This document shows, one piece after another, positions 10,101 through 19,604 of a stretch of DNA of 35,944 nt. Under the pieces are notes generated by a model. The model worked only from the letters and a program-made list of their open reading frames with translations. It had not been told where the DNA came from and searched no databases. The DNA is taken from assembly GCA_902566675.1 (NCBI GenBank), contig CACFJO010000005.1:1-35944 (forward strand), in the 5' to 3' direction. Numbering within the stretch: the first letter of the stretch is position 1; each line of letters opens with the position of its first letter. Source of the stretch: an uncultured Pelagibacteraceae bacterium (lineage in GTDB: Bacteria; Pseudomonadota; Alphaproteobacteria; Pelagibacterales; Pelagibacteraceae). A program made the position numbers and the translations under genes.

Positions 10101-11017
10101 TTTAAATTTTCACCTTTTAATATTTTATATCCAGCTAGAAACTCTCTCGCTTTAAGAATTTTTTTTCCTTCTTTTTGAATTAATAGAATCTTAATTGCAT
10201 TTTCTTTACAAGCAATAGTTAAATTATCATCTAAAATAGTGCCTTCTTTTCCGGATTGATTTACTTCAATTGCATCAATAATTCTCAATCTATTACCTTT
10301 ATGATTAAACCAAGTTCCCGGATAAGGGTTAAGACCTTTTATTTTGGCAACTAAATTTTTTGATGGTGAATTCCACTTTATTTCAGACTCAGATTTTTCA
10401 ATTTTACTTGCATAACTTGCTTTATTCTCATCTTGCTCAGTCAGATTATAATTTTTTTTTTCTATTAGTTTGAGAGATTTTAAAATCATTTCTGAGCCTA
10501 ATAGTGATAGTTTTTTGCTAAGGGATATATAATTATCATTTTTATCTATCTTGACTTTTTCTTGAATTAAATATGGTCCAGCATCAAGTTTTGGAACAAT
10601 TTTCATTATTGAAATTCCTGTTTCTTTATCCATTTCAATAATTGATCTCTGTATCGGAGCTGCGCCTCTCCACTTGGGTAATAATGAGGCATGAATATTT
10701 AAAAATTCAATATTGCTGATCCCTAACATTTCTGAAGGTAAAATTTGACCATATGCTACTACTATAACAACATCTGGACTTAAATCTTTTAAATAATCTA
10801 TCTCTTTCTTGTCTTTAAGGTTTTCGGGACTCCTTAAAGAGATGCGATTTTTTTCACAGAATTCTTGAACATGAGATTTATTAATTTTTTGTCCACGTTG
10901 ACTTTTTCTTGGTGGTTGAGTGTAGACCGATAATATCTGGTGCTCAGAATTGTTGAGTTTTTTTAATATTGGAACAGCAAATTCTGGTGTTCCCATAAAT
11001 AATAATTTTAATGCCAT
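10097..11017 (-). CDS. fmt: Methionyl-tRNA formyltransferase
   Basis: 306 aa; 'LLFMGTPEFAVPILKKL', 'LNIHASLLPKWRGAAPIQRSIIEMDKETGISIMK', 'LDAGPYL', 'LNPYPGTWF'. Confidence 0.97.
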   Translation of the reverse strand: MALKLLFMGTPEFAVPILKKLNNSEHQILSVYTQPPRKSQRGQKINKSHVQEFCEKNRISLRSPENLKDKKEIDYLKDLSPDVVIVVAYGQILPSEMLGISNIEFLNIHASLLPKWRGAAPIQRSIIEMDKETGISIMKIVPKLDAGPYLIQEKVKIDKNDNYISLSKKLSLLGSEMILKSLKLIEKKNYNLTEQDENKASYASKIEKSESEIKWNSPSKNLVAKIKGLNPYPGTWFNHKGNRLRIIDAIEVNQSGKEGTILDDNLTIACKENAIKILLIQKEGKKILKAREFLAGYKILKGENLN

Positions 11018-11022
11018 TAGAT

Positions 11023-11547
11023 CTATAAAATAATTTTATCAATTTCTTTTTTTTGTTTTATAAGTTTTTTAATTATCATATCTTTTTTTAGCTTAGACAA
11101 ATAATCAATAAATAAGATGCCATTGAGATGATCTACTTCATGTTGAATGCAAGTAGCTAATAGCCCTTTTGCTTTAAGATTTTTACTTTTTCCTTGGTAA
11201 TCTAAATAATTTAAATGACACTCTGCAGGCCTTTCTACCTCAGCAAAATGATTAGGTAAAGATAAACATCCTTCTTCATAAATTGATGTTTCTTTAGATT
11301 TAAAGGTAATTTCAGGATTAATTAAAAATAACGGATTTTTTTTTTCATCTCCTTTTGAAATATCAATAACAATTAAGCGTTTTAAAATACCTATCTGTAC
11401 TGCAGCCAAGCCTATTCCTGGAGCCTCATACATTGTTTCTAGCATGTCATCCATCAATTTTCTTAAGTTGTTGTCAACACTTTCTAAATTTTTACTTTTT
11501 TTTCTTAAAATAGGATCAGGCTCTATTACTATTTTTCTTTTAGGCAT
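11023..11547 (-). CDS. def: Peptide deformylase
   Basis: 174 aa; three PDF motifs 'GIGLAAVQIG', 'EEGCLSLP', 'QHEVDHLNGILFID'. Confidence 0.97.
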   Translation of the reverse strand: MPKRKIVIEPDPILRKKSKNLESVDNNLRKLMDDMLETMYEAPGIGLAAVQIGILKRLIVIDISKGDEKKNPLFLINPEITFKSKETSIYEEGCLSLPNHFAEVERPAECHLNYLDYQGKSKNLKAKGLLATCIQHEVDHLNGILFIDYLSKLKKDMIIKKLIKQKKEIDKIIL

Positions 11548-11564
11548 TATTTATTATATAAAAA

Positions 11565-13304
11565 TTAAACTCTAAGGGGTAGTGCAGAAGTTAATACTTT
11601 ATTTCTAATTTTTATTAAATTCATTTCATTAAGAAGGCTGGTTATAAAATAAATTGTTTCTGGATCAAGTTGATTTGGCTCATCCTCTCCTATAATTTCA
11701 ATTATTTTTAAAACAAGAAAAGCATTTTGTTTTTTTTCTATTAATTCAATTAAATTTTTTGGAACTTCGTATTTTGATGCTAACTGATCATAATCAAAGT
11801 TAGAGGGTATCTTAAAACCATCTTTTAATAGTGCGTCAACTAACGCAAGGTCCTTTGCTGAATAAAAATATTTTCTATTTTTGCTAATTTTTTTAAATGT
11901 TCTATCTATCTCTTTTTGGATTTTCTTATTTTCCTCATTTTCAAGATAAAATTTCATTATTTTTGACTGATGTAATACTTTATCGTTATATTTGACTTTT
12001 CCTAATTTTATTTCCTCATTTTCAATAATTTTTTTCTCTGCTATTTCTCTGTAATCTTCTGGAATATTTTCTAGCCCTATTTTTTTTAATTCTGTAACAA
12101 AAAATTTTTCATAAATATTTAAAAGTTTTTCTTTCTTAAAAAGTTCTTCTAGTAAAAATAAATATTCTACTTGGGACTTTAAGTCCTCTGACAGTAAATA
12201 TTTTTGATATATAAGTGATCTCGCATCACTTTGCTCTAGTGATTGATAATTATTTTTTGCATTTATGAGTGTATTGAGGTCAAATTTTATTTGTTTATAA
12301 ATATTAAAAATAATTTCTTGATCAATTTGTTCTTGGTTTGCAGCTATTTCTAAATCTTTTAATTTTTTCTTATCACTTATATCCTCTAATTGAATTAAAT
12401 TTGCTGCATTTAAATATTTCCAAATCTCTTTTTTAGTACTTTTGGTAGGCACATATTTAAAGTTTTTTATTGTTACACTTGATAAATAAAAATTGAGTAA
12501 ATTTTCTTGGTTAATTTTATCAGAAGTTTTATCTGAGATTCCTAATAAAAAATTAATCTTATCGTCAAAAAATTTATCAGATTGTTTTTGTTCTCTTAAT
12601 AGATCTAATAAAAGCTGAGCTTGAGATTTTTTATTATTAAAAACTAAACAATATATTTTAAATTTCTCTAAATAAGCGTCTTTAATTTTCGTATCGATAA
12701 ATTTTGCTTTCTCACAGCCATTTTTAATATTTGCTTTAGCTATATTTTCATCTACTAAATATTGAACTGCTCGGCTTTTACCAAAAAATTCATCATTTTG
12801 TTTTAAAAATTCTTCGATCAATTCAGTTCTGTTATTTTCAATCAACCAATTAATTTTTAAATTTACAAATTCTTCTGTGTTCATTCCACTAGGTGGATAG
12901 GAAAATGACAATAAAGTTTTTTCAAAAATTTCATTTGAGGTATTTGATAATCGAATTTTTTTAAGCCTTTTTATACTTGATCTTACCTCGTCTGCACTAG
13001 TAGTAGACCACATATTCAAATTGAAATCAAACTTAGCAGGATCGTAAACTCCAAATATTTTAATTTCGTCAGAACTTTCAATTAAATTATTTTCAATTTC
13101 AATAGCGTCACTTTTTTTTAAAACCTGGTTTGAATTTGAAATTTTTTTATTTAATTCTGTCTCTGTATTAGAACTTTCAGAATTTAATACTTTTTTTCTT
13201 TCTTTATTTTTCCATATATCAATTTTTTCTTCCCCGTTTACTTTAGAAATAAAAGAAAATAAAATTAATAAGCCTAAAAATAGTTTAAAGCTTTTTAATA
13301 TCAT
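11565..13304 (-). CDS. Conserved hypothetical exported, predominantly helical protein (alphaproteobacterial 'antifreeze-like' family, tentative)
   Basis: 579 aa; N-terminal signal-peptide-like 'MILKSFKLFLGLLILFSFISKVNGEEK', Glu/Lys/Leu-rich helical body, C-terminal 'EIIGEDEPNQLDPETIYFITSLLNEMNLIKIRNKVLTSALPL'; divergent from aroK. Family name is from recalled alphaproteobacterial context only. Confidence 0.6.
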   Translation of the reverse strand: MILKSFKLFLGLLILFSFISKVNGEEKIDIWKNKERKKVLNSESSNTETELNKKISNSNQVLKKSDAIEIENNLIESSDEIKIFGVYDPAKFDFNLNMWSTTSADEVRSSIKRLKKIRLSNTSNEIFEKTLLSFSYPPSGMNTEEFVNLKINWLIENNRTELIEEFLKQNDEFFGKSRAVQYLVDENIAKANIKNGCEKAKFIDTKIKDAYLEKFKIYCLVFNNKKSQAQLLLDLLREQKQSDKFFDDKINFLLGISDKTSDKINQENLLNFYLSSVTIKNFKYVPTKSTKKEIWKYLNAANLIQLEDISDKKKLKDLEIAANQEQIDQEIIFNIYKQIKFDLNTLINAKNNYQSLEQSDARSLIYQKYLLSEDLKSQVEYLFLLEELFKKEKLLNIYEKFFVTELKKIGLENIPEDYREIAEKKIIENEEIKLGKVKYNDKVLHQSKIMKFYLENEENKKIQKEIDRTFKKISKNRKYFYSAKDLALVDALLKDGFKIPSNFDYDQLASKYEVPKNLIELIEKKQNAFLVLKIIEIIGEDEPNQLDPETIYFITSLLNEMNLIKIRNKVLTSALPLRV

Positions 13305-13464
13305 TGGTTATATCTATATTGTATTTTTGTTTAGGGCTTGGGAACTTTATTTTTTCAATCAAAAATATTGCTAAAATAAAAATTACTATTGCAATTAATA
13401 ATTTTATGAATGTTTTTACAAGCGTGGTTCCTAAACTCGGTTGTCTGTTGTATTTAAGTTGCAT
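13285..13464 (-). CDS. Small (59 aa) single-pass membrane protein
   Basis: Not in the ORF track; translated by eye: MQLKYNRQPSLGTTLVKTFIKLLIAIVIFILAIFLIEKIKFPSPKQKYNIDITNDIKKL*. One ~20-residue hydrophobic segment; overlaps the 579-aa ORF start by 20 nt in another frame. Confidence 0.65.
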   Translation of the reverse strand: MQLKYNRQPSLGTTLVKTFIKLLIAIVIFILAIFLIEKIKFPSPKQKYNIDITNDIKKL

Positions 13465-13537
13465 AGTTTAAGATTTAATTTAAACTCAAAAAATAAGACA
13501 AATTTATGAAAAATCAAATTTAAAATCGGACAATTAA

Positions 13538-14059
13538 TTGAATAAAAATGTAGTTTTAACTGGAATGATGGGTGTGGGCAAATCTACAATAGGCAAAAGT
13601 CTAGCTGATAAGCTCGAATATACCTTTATTGATATAGATAAAGTTATAGAAAAAAAAGAGGGTTGTTCAATAAATTTGATATTTAAAAATAAAAGTGAAA
13701 ACTATTTTAGAAAGCTCGAAACTTCAATTAGTCTTAAAGAATTAAAAAAGGGCAATACTGTAATATCATTGGGTGGCGGTGCGTTTTTAGATAAATCGAT
13801 AAGACAAGCTGTTAAAAGTTCCTCTGTGAGTTTTTGGTTAGATGTTGAGATGAGCCAACTAATCAAAAGATTAGGTAAAACAAGAAAAAGACCACTTTTA
13901 TATAAAAAAAACTTAAAGGATACGATCAATAAAATTTACTTGGAAAGAAAGAAATTTTATAGTGAGGCTAATTACAGAATAAAATGTAATTTTTTAAAAC
14001 CAGAAATGATTGTAAAAAAAATTTTAGCATTATATGAACTTTCAACAAATAAAATTTAA
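13538..14059 (+). CDS. aroK: Shikimate kinase
   Basis: 173 aa (TTG start); P-loop 'LTGMMGVGKSTIGKSLADKL', 'FIDIDKVIEKKEGCSI', 'ISLGGGAFLD'. Confidence 0.95.
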   Translation: MNKNVVLTGMMGVGKSTIGKSLADKLEYTFIDIDKVIEKKEGCSINLIFKNKSENYFRKLETSISLKELKKGNTVISLGGGAFLDKSIRQAVKSSSVSFWLDVEMSQLIKRLGKTRKRPLLYKKNLKDTINKIYLERKKFYSEANYRIKCNFLKPEMIVKKILALYELSTNKI

Positions 14060-15152
14060 AGGGTCTAAGAACAGTTACTCGATACTTATTGGCAATAAAA
14101 TTTTAAGCCTATTACCTAGGAAAATAAAATCTTTGTGTCCAAAAACTAGAAAAATTGCTGTTGTTATTGATAAAAAAGTACCAAATCATTTTAAGAAATC
14201 CTTAAAACACTATTTGAAAAAATTTGATGTTACTTTTTTAAATTTTGAAGCAAACGAGAAAACTAAAAATCTTAATACAGTAAATGCTTTTTTAGAAAAA
14301 TTACTTTTTCATAAATTTAATAGATCTGATTTAATAATAAGTGTTGGAGGCGGAATTACAGGTGATGTGATCGGATTTGTAGCAAGCACTTTTAAGAGGG
14401 GTATAAATTTTATAAATATTCCTACTACTCTCCTTGCACAAGTAGACTCTGCTATTGGTGGAAAAACTGGGGTCAATTCAAATTATGGAAAAAATTTAAT
14501 AGGTTCTTTTTATCAACCAAGATTAGTGATAAGCGACACTTCTTTTTTGAATTCGATTCCTAAAAGAGAAATGATCTGTGGTTATGCTGAAATTTTAAAA
14601 CATGCTATTATAAAAGATAAAAAATTTTTTATTTGGCTTAAAAAAAATTCAAAAAAAATTTTCTCTAAAAATTTAAAAAATCTTAATTACGCTATAAAAA
14701 AAAGCTGTCTTATAAAAATTTTTTTTGTTAATAGAGATGTCAATGAGAAAAACTTAAGGATGATTTTAAATTTTGGACATACTTTCGCTCATGCAATAGA
14801 AATTAAAAATAAATATTCTAAAAAAATTTCACATGGAGAAGCTGTATTATCAGGAATGATTTTAGAGAGCAGACTTTCTTATTTAAAAAGAAAATGTAGT
14901 ATACAAACATTGAAAGATATTAAAAATATTTATGAGCAAAATAATTTGACACATGTATTTAAAAAATATTCTTCGGTAAAATCGATTCAAAGTTTGATTC
15001 CTTTTCTTAAAAACGACAAAAAAAACGATGATGAAAAAATTAATTTTATTTTACTTAATTCAATAGGAAAAACGTCCCAACCAAATAAAAATAAAATTTC
15101 TGTATTTAATTTAAAAAAATATTCAAAATTACTAATCAATAGCAATTTCTAA
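14034..15152 (+). CDS. aroB: 3-dehydroquinate synthase
   Basis: 372 aa; 'ISVGGGITGDVIGFVASTFKRGINFINIPTTLLAQVDSAIGGKTGVNSNYGKNLIGSFYQP', 'LNFGHTFAHAIE'. Overlaps aroK by 26 nt. Confidence 0.97.
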   Translation: MNFQQIKFKGSKNSYSILIGNKILSLLPRKIKSLCPKTRKIAVVIDKKVPNHFKKSLKHYLKKFDVTFLNFEANEKTKNLNTVNAFLEKLLFHKFNRSDLIISVGGGITGDVIGFVASTFKRGINFINIPTTLLAQVDSAIGGKTGVNSNYGKNLIGSFYQPRLVISDTSFLNSIPKREMICGYAEILKHAIIKDKKFFIWLKKNSKKIFSKNLKNLNYAIKKSCLIKIFFVNRDVNEKNLRMILNFGHTFAHAIEIKNKYSKKISHGEAVLSGMILESRLSYLKRKCSIQTLKDIKNIYEQNNLTHVFKKYSSVKSIQSLIPFLKNDKKNDDEKINFILLNSIGKTSQPNKNKISVFNLKKYSKLLINSNF

Positions 15153-15386
15153 AGCATGAATCTTTGTATTTAAATCTTCTTTGAGAACTTTCATTACTAT
15201 TTTTTGGGCATTGATTCTTGAGATTGAACTTAAGTATACCGATTTGATTTTAAGTTTTAAATGATATTTGTTGGCTGAATAAAATTTGTGTTTTTTATGT
15301 TTATGTGAATTATCAATAATCTCTAATTTCTCCAATTTTATATTTTTTTTTAATTTTTCTTCAATCTGATAAAAATAATCTTTCAT
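15132..15386 (-). CDS. BolA family protein
   Basis: 84 aa; 'LEIIDNSHKHKKHKFYSANKYHLKLKIKS...LSSISRINAQKIVMKVLKEDLNTKIHALEIAI' BolA-like fold signature. Confidence 0.88.
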   Translation of the reverse strand: MKDYFYQIEEKLKKNIKLEKLEIIDNSHKHKKHKFYSANKYHLKLKIKSVYLSSISRINAQKIVMKVLKEDLNTKIHALEIAID

Positions 15387-15415
15387 TATAAAGTTTTTAC
15401 TATATAGAATAAATT

Positions 15416-15931
15416 ATGAAAATTATATGCGACTGGAAAAATTGTAAAGAGGTTGGAGCTTACAAAGCACCAATTGAAAGAGATAATAGCAGAAAATATA
15501 GACTACTCTGCTTAGAGCATATTAAGATATTCAATAAAAATTGGAATTATTTTGAAAATATGAATGATCAACAAATTGAGTATTTTATAAAATCAGATTT
15601 GACTTGGCACAAATCAACAAAAAAATTTGGATCATCTGAAAACTTTTTTAATATTTTGTGGAATAACGCACTTGAAGATAAACTTAATATTTTTAGTAGC
15701 GCAGACTTTAAAGATTTTAAAAAAACAAAAGTTTCTCAAACAGACCGCGATGCTCTCCAAGTAATGGAGTTAAATGATGATGTAAAATGGGAACAAATAC
15801 AGTTTAAATTTAAAGAACTTGTAAAAAAATATCATCCTGATAAAAATCATGGTAATAAAAAATTTGAAGAAAAATTAAAAAAAATTACACTAGCTTATAG
15901 TCAATTAAAAAAAACTTTAGGAAAAAAATGA
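15416..15931 (+). CDS. J-domain (DnaJ-like) protein with N-terminal Cys/His cluster
   Basis: 171 aa; C-terminal 'VKWEQIQFKFKELVKKYHPDKNHGNKKFEEKLKKITLAYSQLKKTL' with HPD; N-terminal CDWKNC...CLEH. Confidence 0.88.
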   Translation: MKIICDWKNCKEVGAYKAPIERDNSRKYRLLCLEHIKIFNKNWNYFENMNDQQIEYFIKSDLTWHKSTKKFGSSENFFNILWNNALEDKLNIFSSADFKDFKKTKVSQTDRDALQVMELNDDVKWEQIQFKFKELVKKYHPDKNHGNKKFEEKLKKITLAYSQLKKTLGKK

Positions 15932-16905
15932 GCACAGAGCAACTTTTACAAAAAACTGATATAAAATTGTCAGTGAAACAAACTTTTGGAATCGAGAGTG
16001 ATATGAAGGTTGGAGCTTTTTCAAAAAAAAATGAGTACGTTCCTAAAATAGATCCTGATTATAAATTTGACAAAGATACTACGCTTGCGATCTTAGCTGG
16101 TTTTTCTTTCAACAAACGAGTTTTAATTCAAGGCTATCATGGAACAGGAAAATCAACACACATTGAACAAGTTGCTGCTAGATTGAATTGGCCATGTATT
16201 AGAGTGAACTTAGACAGTCACATAAGCAGAATAGATTTAATAGGAAAAGATGCAATTACTCTTAAAGACGGAAAACAAATAACTGAATTCAAAGAGGGAA
16301 TATTACCTTGGTCAATTCAAAATCCTGTAGCACTAGTTTTTGATGAATATGACGCTGGGAGACCTGATGTAATGTTTGTTATTCAAAGAGTTTTGGAAAG
16401 TGAAGGAAATTTCACACTACTAGATAAAAACAAAGTTTTACAACAACATGACTTATTTAGAATTTTTGCAACTACAAATACTGTTGGGCTGGGTGATACA
16501 ACTGGTTTGTATCATGGTACTCAGCAAATTAATCAGGGACAGATGGATAGATGGAATATAGTTTCAACATTGAATTATTTGCCATTTGAAAAAGAACTTG
16601 AAATTGTTTTAGCAAAAAATAAAAACTTTAATCACAAAGAAGGGAAAGAACTTTTATCAAACATGATAAAAGTTGCTGATCTTACACGAAAAGGTTTTGT
16701 CAATGGTGATATCTCAACTGTTATGAGTCCTAGAACAGTTTTACATTGGGCCGAAAATACAAGTATATTTAAAGATCAAGGATATGCTTTTAGAATTACA
16801 TTTTTAAATAAGTGTGATGACTTAGAAAAAAAAATAATTTCTGAATATTACCAAAGATGTTTTGGTGAAGACCTACCAGAGTCTTCTATTAATATCACTT
16901 TATAA
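15928..16905 (+). CDS. cobS: CobS-type AAA+ ATPase (cobaltochelatase subunit CobS family)
   Basis: 325 aa; Walker A '[18 protein letters not shown]', '[17 protein letters not shown]', Walker B '[23 protein letters not shown]', '[32 protein letters not shown]'. Confidence 0.94.
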   Translation: MSTEQLLQKTDIKLSVKQTFGIESDMKVGAFSKKNEYVPKIDPDYKFDKDTTLAILAGFSFNKRVLIQGYHGTGKSTHIEQVAARLNWPCIRVNLDSHISRIDLIGKDAITLKDGKQITEFKEGILPWSIQNPVALVFDEYDAGRPDVMFVIQRVLESEGNFTLLDKNKVLQQHDLFRIFATTNTVGLGDTTGLYHGTQQINQGQMDRWNIVSTLNYLPFEKELEIVLAKNKNFNHKEGKELLSNMIKVADLTRKGFVNGDISTVMSPRTVLHWAENTSIFKDQGYAFRITFLNKCDDLEKKIISEYYQRCFGEDLPESSINITL

Positions 16906-16906
16906 A

Positions 16907-18706
16907 GTGGAAAATAAAAAAGAGAAAATAGCTGATTTTAAAACTGCAATTAGTTCAACAGTCAGATCATTATCTAATTCAGAAAAAATTGATATTTCAT
17001 TTGGCAATGAAAGTTCTAAATCTGGAAAAAATTCAATTAGACTACCTGAACTGAGTCCGATTAATAATAAGTTAAATTACAATCAGATAAGAGCAGTTGC
17101 TGACTCGAAATCTTTGAGACATAGATTTTCCAATCTAAAAACGTTTAAAAAATATGAGCCTGAAGGAAATATATCTAAACAACTATATAATATTTCAGAA
17201 AAAATAAGATGTGAAAAAATAGGGACAAGTTATTTTAAAGGTGTAAAAAATAATATTGAAACCTTTTACCAAGAGAGGATATCTGGCTTAGATCTAAAGA
17301 GTAGTGAGGATAAGATTGTTGAGTCTTTCGAAAATTACTTAAGAACAAAATTTCTTAATTTTGAGAATAATAGTCAAGTTGATAAAAAACTTAAATCTTA
17401 TAAAAAAGATTTAAATGAAAAATTTAAAGATAAGATAAATAAATTAAGTGATTTTACTTTAGATCAAGAAAAATTTAATTCATTAATTTCTGAGCTCATC
17501 GCAGATATGAATCTTGATGAAAACTTAGATGAGGAAGAAAAAAAGGATGATGAACAAAATAATGACGATAAACAAAATCAGCCAAATAACCAAGATAAGC
17601 AGGCAAAAGAAAAAGAGGATAAGCAAGAGGAAATGTCCATAGACTCTGGAATGCCAGATCTTGAGAATGAGGCAAAAGAGTCAGACCAGGCTGAAGAAGA
17701 TATTGAAATAGAAAATAACTCACAACCCGATTTAAGAAAAAAAGGTAAAAATGCTCTGGGTGATATTAATTATAAAACATATACAGAAGAATTTGATGAA
17801 ATTGTAAAAGCTGAAGAATTAGAGAGCGCAGAAGAACTTTCAAGATTAAGAAAAAATTTAGACCAACAATTATTACAATTGAAAAATTTTATTTCAAAGC
17901 TTGCAAATAAATTACAAAGAAAACTTTTAGCAAAACAAAACAGATCGTGGAACTTTGATCTTGAAGAAGGATTATTAGATACTTCAAAATTACCAAGAAT
18001 AATTATGGATCCGTTTAATTCTTTATCTTTTAAAAAAGAGAAAGATATTGAGTTTAAAGATACATTAGTAACAATTCTAATTGACAACTCTGGCTCTATG
18101 AGAGGCAAACCTATTTCGGTGGCAGCAATTTGTGCAGACATACTTTCTAGGACTTTGGAAAGATGTTCAGTTAAAGTTGAGATACTTGGCTTTACAACAA
18201 AACATTGGAAGGGAGGGTCTTCCAGAGAAAAATGGATGAAAAATGATAAACCTACTTTACCAGGAAGATTAAATGATCTGAGACACATTATTTATAAATC
18301 AGCAGACACTCCTTGGAGACAGGCAAAAAATAATATGGGTTTGATGCTGAAAGAGGGATTGTTGAAAGAAAATATTGATGGCGAAGCTCTCAAATGGGCC
18401 TACAACAAAATGAATAGAAGAAAGGAAGAGAGAAAAATTTTAATGATTATTTCAGACGGAGCTCCTGTAGATGACTCCACACTATCAACCAATACTAGTG
18501 AATATCTAGAGTCTAATCTTAAAAAAACAGTAAAGTTGATTGAGAATAAAACAAATATTGAATTACTGGCAATAGGAATTGGCCATGATGTAACAAGATA
18601 TTATAATCGAGCAGTTAAAATTACGGATGTTCAAGATTTAGGTGATGTTATGATAAATCAATTAACTGATCTTTTTGTTGAAAAAAATAAAAAGACAATT
18701 CACTAA
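16907..18706 (+). CDS. cobT: CobT-type VWA protein (cobaltochelatase subunit CobT family)
   Basis: MIDAS motif '[43 protein letters not shown]' and '[20 protein letters not shown]'; acidic linker. Track start at 16862 overlaps cobS; GTG at 16907, just after the cobS stop, is the more plausible start. Confidence 0.92.
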   Translation: MENKKEKIADFKTAISSTVRSLSNSEKIDISFGNESSKSGKNSIRLPELSPINNKLNYNQIRAVADSKSLRHRFSNLKTFKKYEPEGNISKQLYNISEKIRCEKIGTSYFKGVKNNIETFYQERISGLDLKSSEDKIVESFENYLRTKFLNFENNSQVDKKLKSYKKDLNEKFKDKINKLSDFTLDQEKFNSLISELIADMNLDENLDEEEKKDDEQNNDDKQNQPNNQDKQAKEKEDKQEEMSIDSGMPDLENEAKESDQAEEDIEIENNSQPDLRKKGKNALGDINYKTYTEEFDEIVKAEELESAEELSRLRKNLDQQLLQLKNFISKLANKLQRKLLAKQNRSWNFDLEEGLLDTSKLPRIIMDPFNSLSFKKEKDIEFKDTLVTILIDNSGSMRGKPISVAAICADILSRTLERCSVKVEILGFTTKHWKGGSSREKWMKNDKPTLPGRLNDLRHIIYKSADTPWRQAKNNMGLMLKEGLLKENIDGEALKWAYNKMNRRKEERKILMIISDGAPVDDSTLSTNTSEYLESNLKKTVKLIENKTNIELLAIGIGHDVTRYYNRAVKITDVQDLGDVMINQLTDLFVEKNKKTIH

Positions 18707-19278
18707 TTTTTAATTTCTGAAACCGAACTATCGGAAAAGTCTTTTATTTTATTAATTAACAATCTAAATGGAATTAACATTGCCAGCGCTATGAACAGCT
18801 TAACAGCTAAATCTCCAAAAGCTAAAGTCACCCAAGGTATTCCCGTTGCGTAAAAAGCTATTGAAAAAAATAGAAATGTATCAGTTACAGATCCAATTAT
18901 TGATGATGCAAGAGGAGCTACATACCAAATTTTTTTTCTTAAGTAATGAAATATTTGAACATCTAAATTTTGAGCAATAAAGAATGCAACACCAGAACCA
19001 ATAGCAATTCTTATAGAAATAATATCTGAAAAATTAGTTGATACAAATAATGTTAAAAGAACTCCAATAGTAAATCCTACATATACTACTTTTCTCGCTA
19101 CTAATTTTCCATAAGCACGGTTTGCTAAATCTGTAATTAAAAAAGTGACTGGATAACTAAAAGCACCATAAGTTAGGATTTCGCTTAATTCAAAATGTTG
19201 AATAGGGAATTGAACTAAGTAATTTGAAAGAACTACCACCAAACCCATTAAAAGAGAGAGTTTGTAAAATAAATTCAT
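18703..19278 (-). CDS. yhhQ: Queuosine precursor transporter (YhhQ/VUT family)
   Basis: 191 aa; '[33 protein letters not shown]', '[18 protein letters not shown]', '[18 protein letters not shown]' typical of YhhQ. Confidence 0.92.
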   Translation of the reverse strand: MNLFYKLSLLMGLVVVLSNYLVQFPIQHFELSEILTYGAFSYPVTFLITDLANRAYGKLVARKVVYVGFTIGVLLTLFVSTNFSDIISIRIAIGSGVAFFIAQNLDVQIFHYLRKKIWYVAPLASSIIGSVTDTFLFFSIAFYATGIPWVTLAFGDLAVKLFIALAMLIPFRLLINKIKDFSDSSVSEIKN

Positions 19279-19284
19279 TTTAAA

Positions 19285-19563
19285 TTATGATTTTGCTGAA
19301 ATCGACGCTTTAATTTTTTTAACTTTTTTTGATAATTTGGTATTTTTTGCTGATATTAAAAACTTATCTAGACCGCCTTTGAAATCCACAGTTCTTAAAG
19401 CAGCGTTGGCTACGTTTAATTTAATATCTTTTTTTAAGATATCGCTTCTAAAAGTGACTTTTTTTAAATTAGGTAAAAATCTTCTTTTAGTTTTATTTTT
19501 AGCGTGGCTGACGTTGTGACCTTTTAAAGGTGATATTCCAGTTAATTCGCATCTTTTAGACAT
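19285..19563 (-). CDS. rpmB: 50S ribosomal protein L28
   Basis: 92 aa; 'MSKRCELTGISPLKGHNVSHAKNKTKRRFLPNLKKVTFRSD', 'LRTVDFKGGLDKFL'. Confidence 0.96.
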   Translation of the reverse strand: MSKRCELTGISPLKGHNVSHAKNKTKRRFLPNLKKVTFRSDILKKDIKLNVANAALRTVDFKGGLDKFLISAKNTKLSKKVKKIKASISAKS

Positions 19564-19604
19564 AATGTTTTATTGGAGTTATATAATTCTTGTACACATC
19601 GGGG

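Noticed and set aside
13465-13486. Inverted repeat AGTTTAA-8 nt-TTAAACT upstream of the small membrane ORF and aroK
   Set aside because: Only 7 bp, almost all A/T, in a very AT-rich intergenic region; expected by chance, though it could be a weak operator.
17496-17723. 75-aa minus-strand ORF over the CobT acidic linker
   Set aside because: Complement of a low-complexity acidic region yields a hydrophobic-looking artefact peptide.
17770-18288. 172-aa minus-strand ORF inside cobT
   Set aside because: Fully antisense to the conserved CobT VWA coding sequence; no recognisable domain; its length is a by-product of the cobT codon pattern.
18703-19284. preQ1 riboswitch upstream of yhhQ
   Set aside because: Only 6 nt separate yhhQ from the rpmB stop, so there is no room for an aptamer; yhhQ is likely co-transcribed with rpmB.
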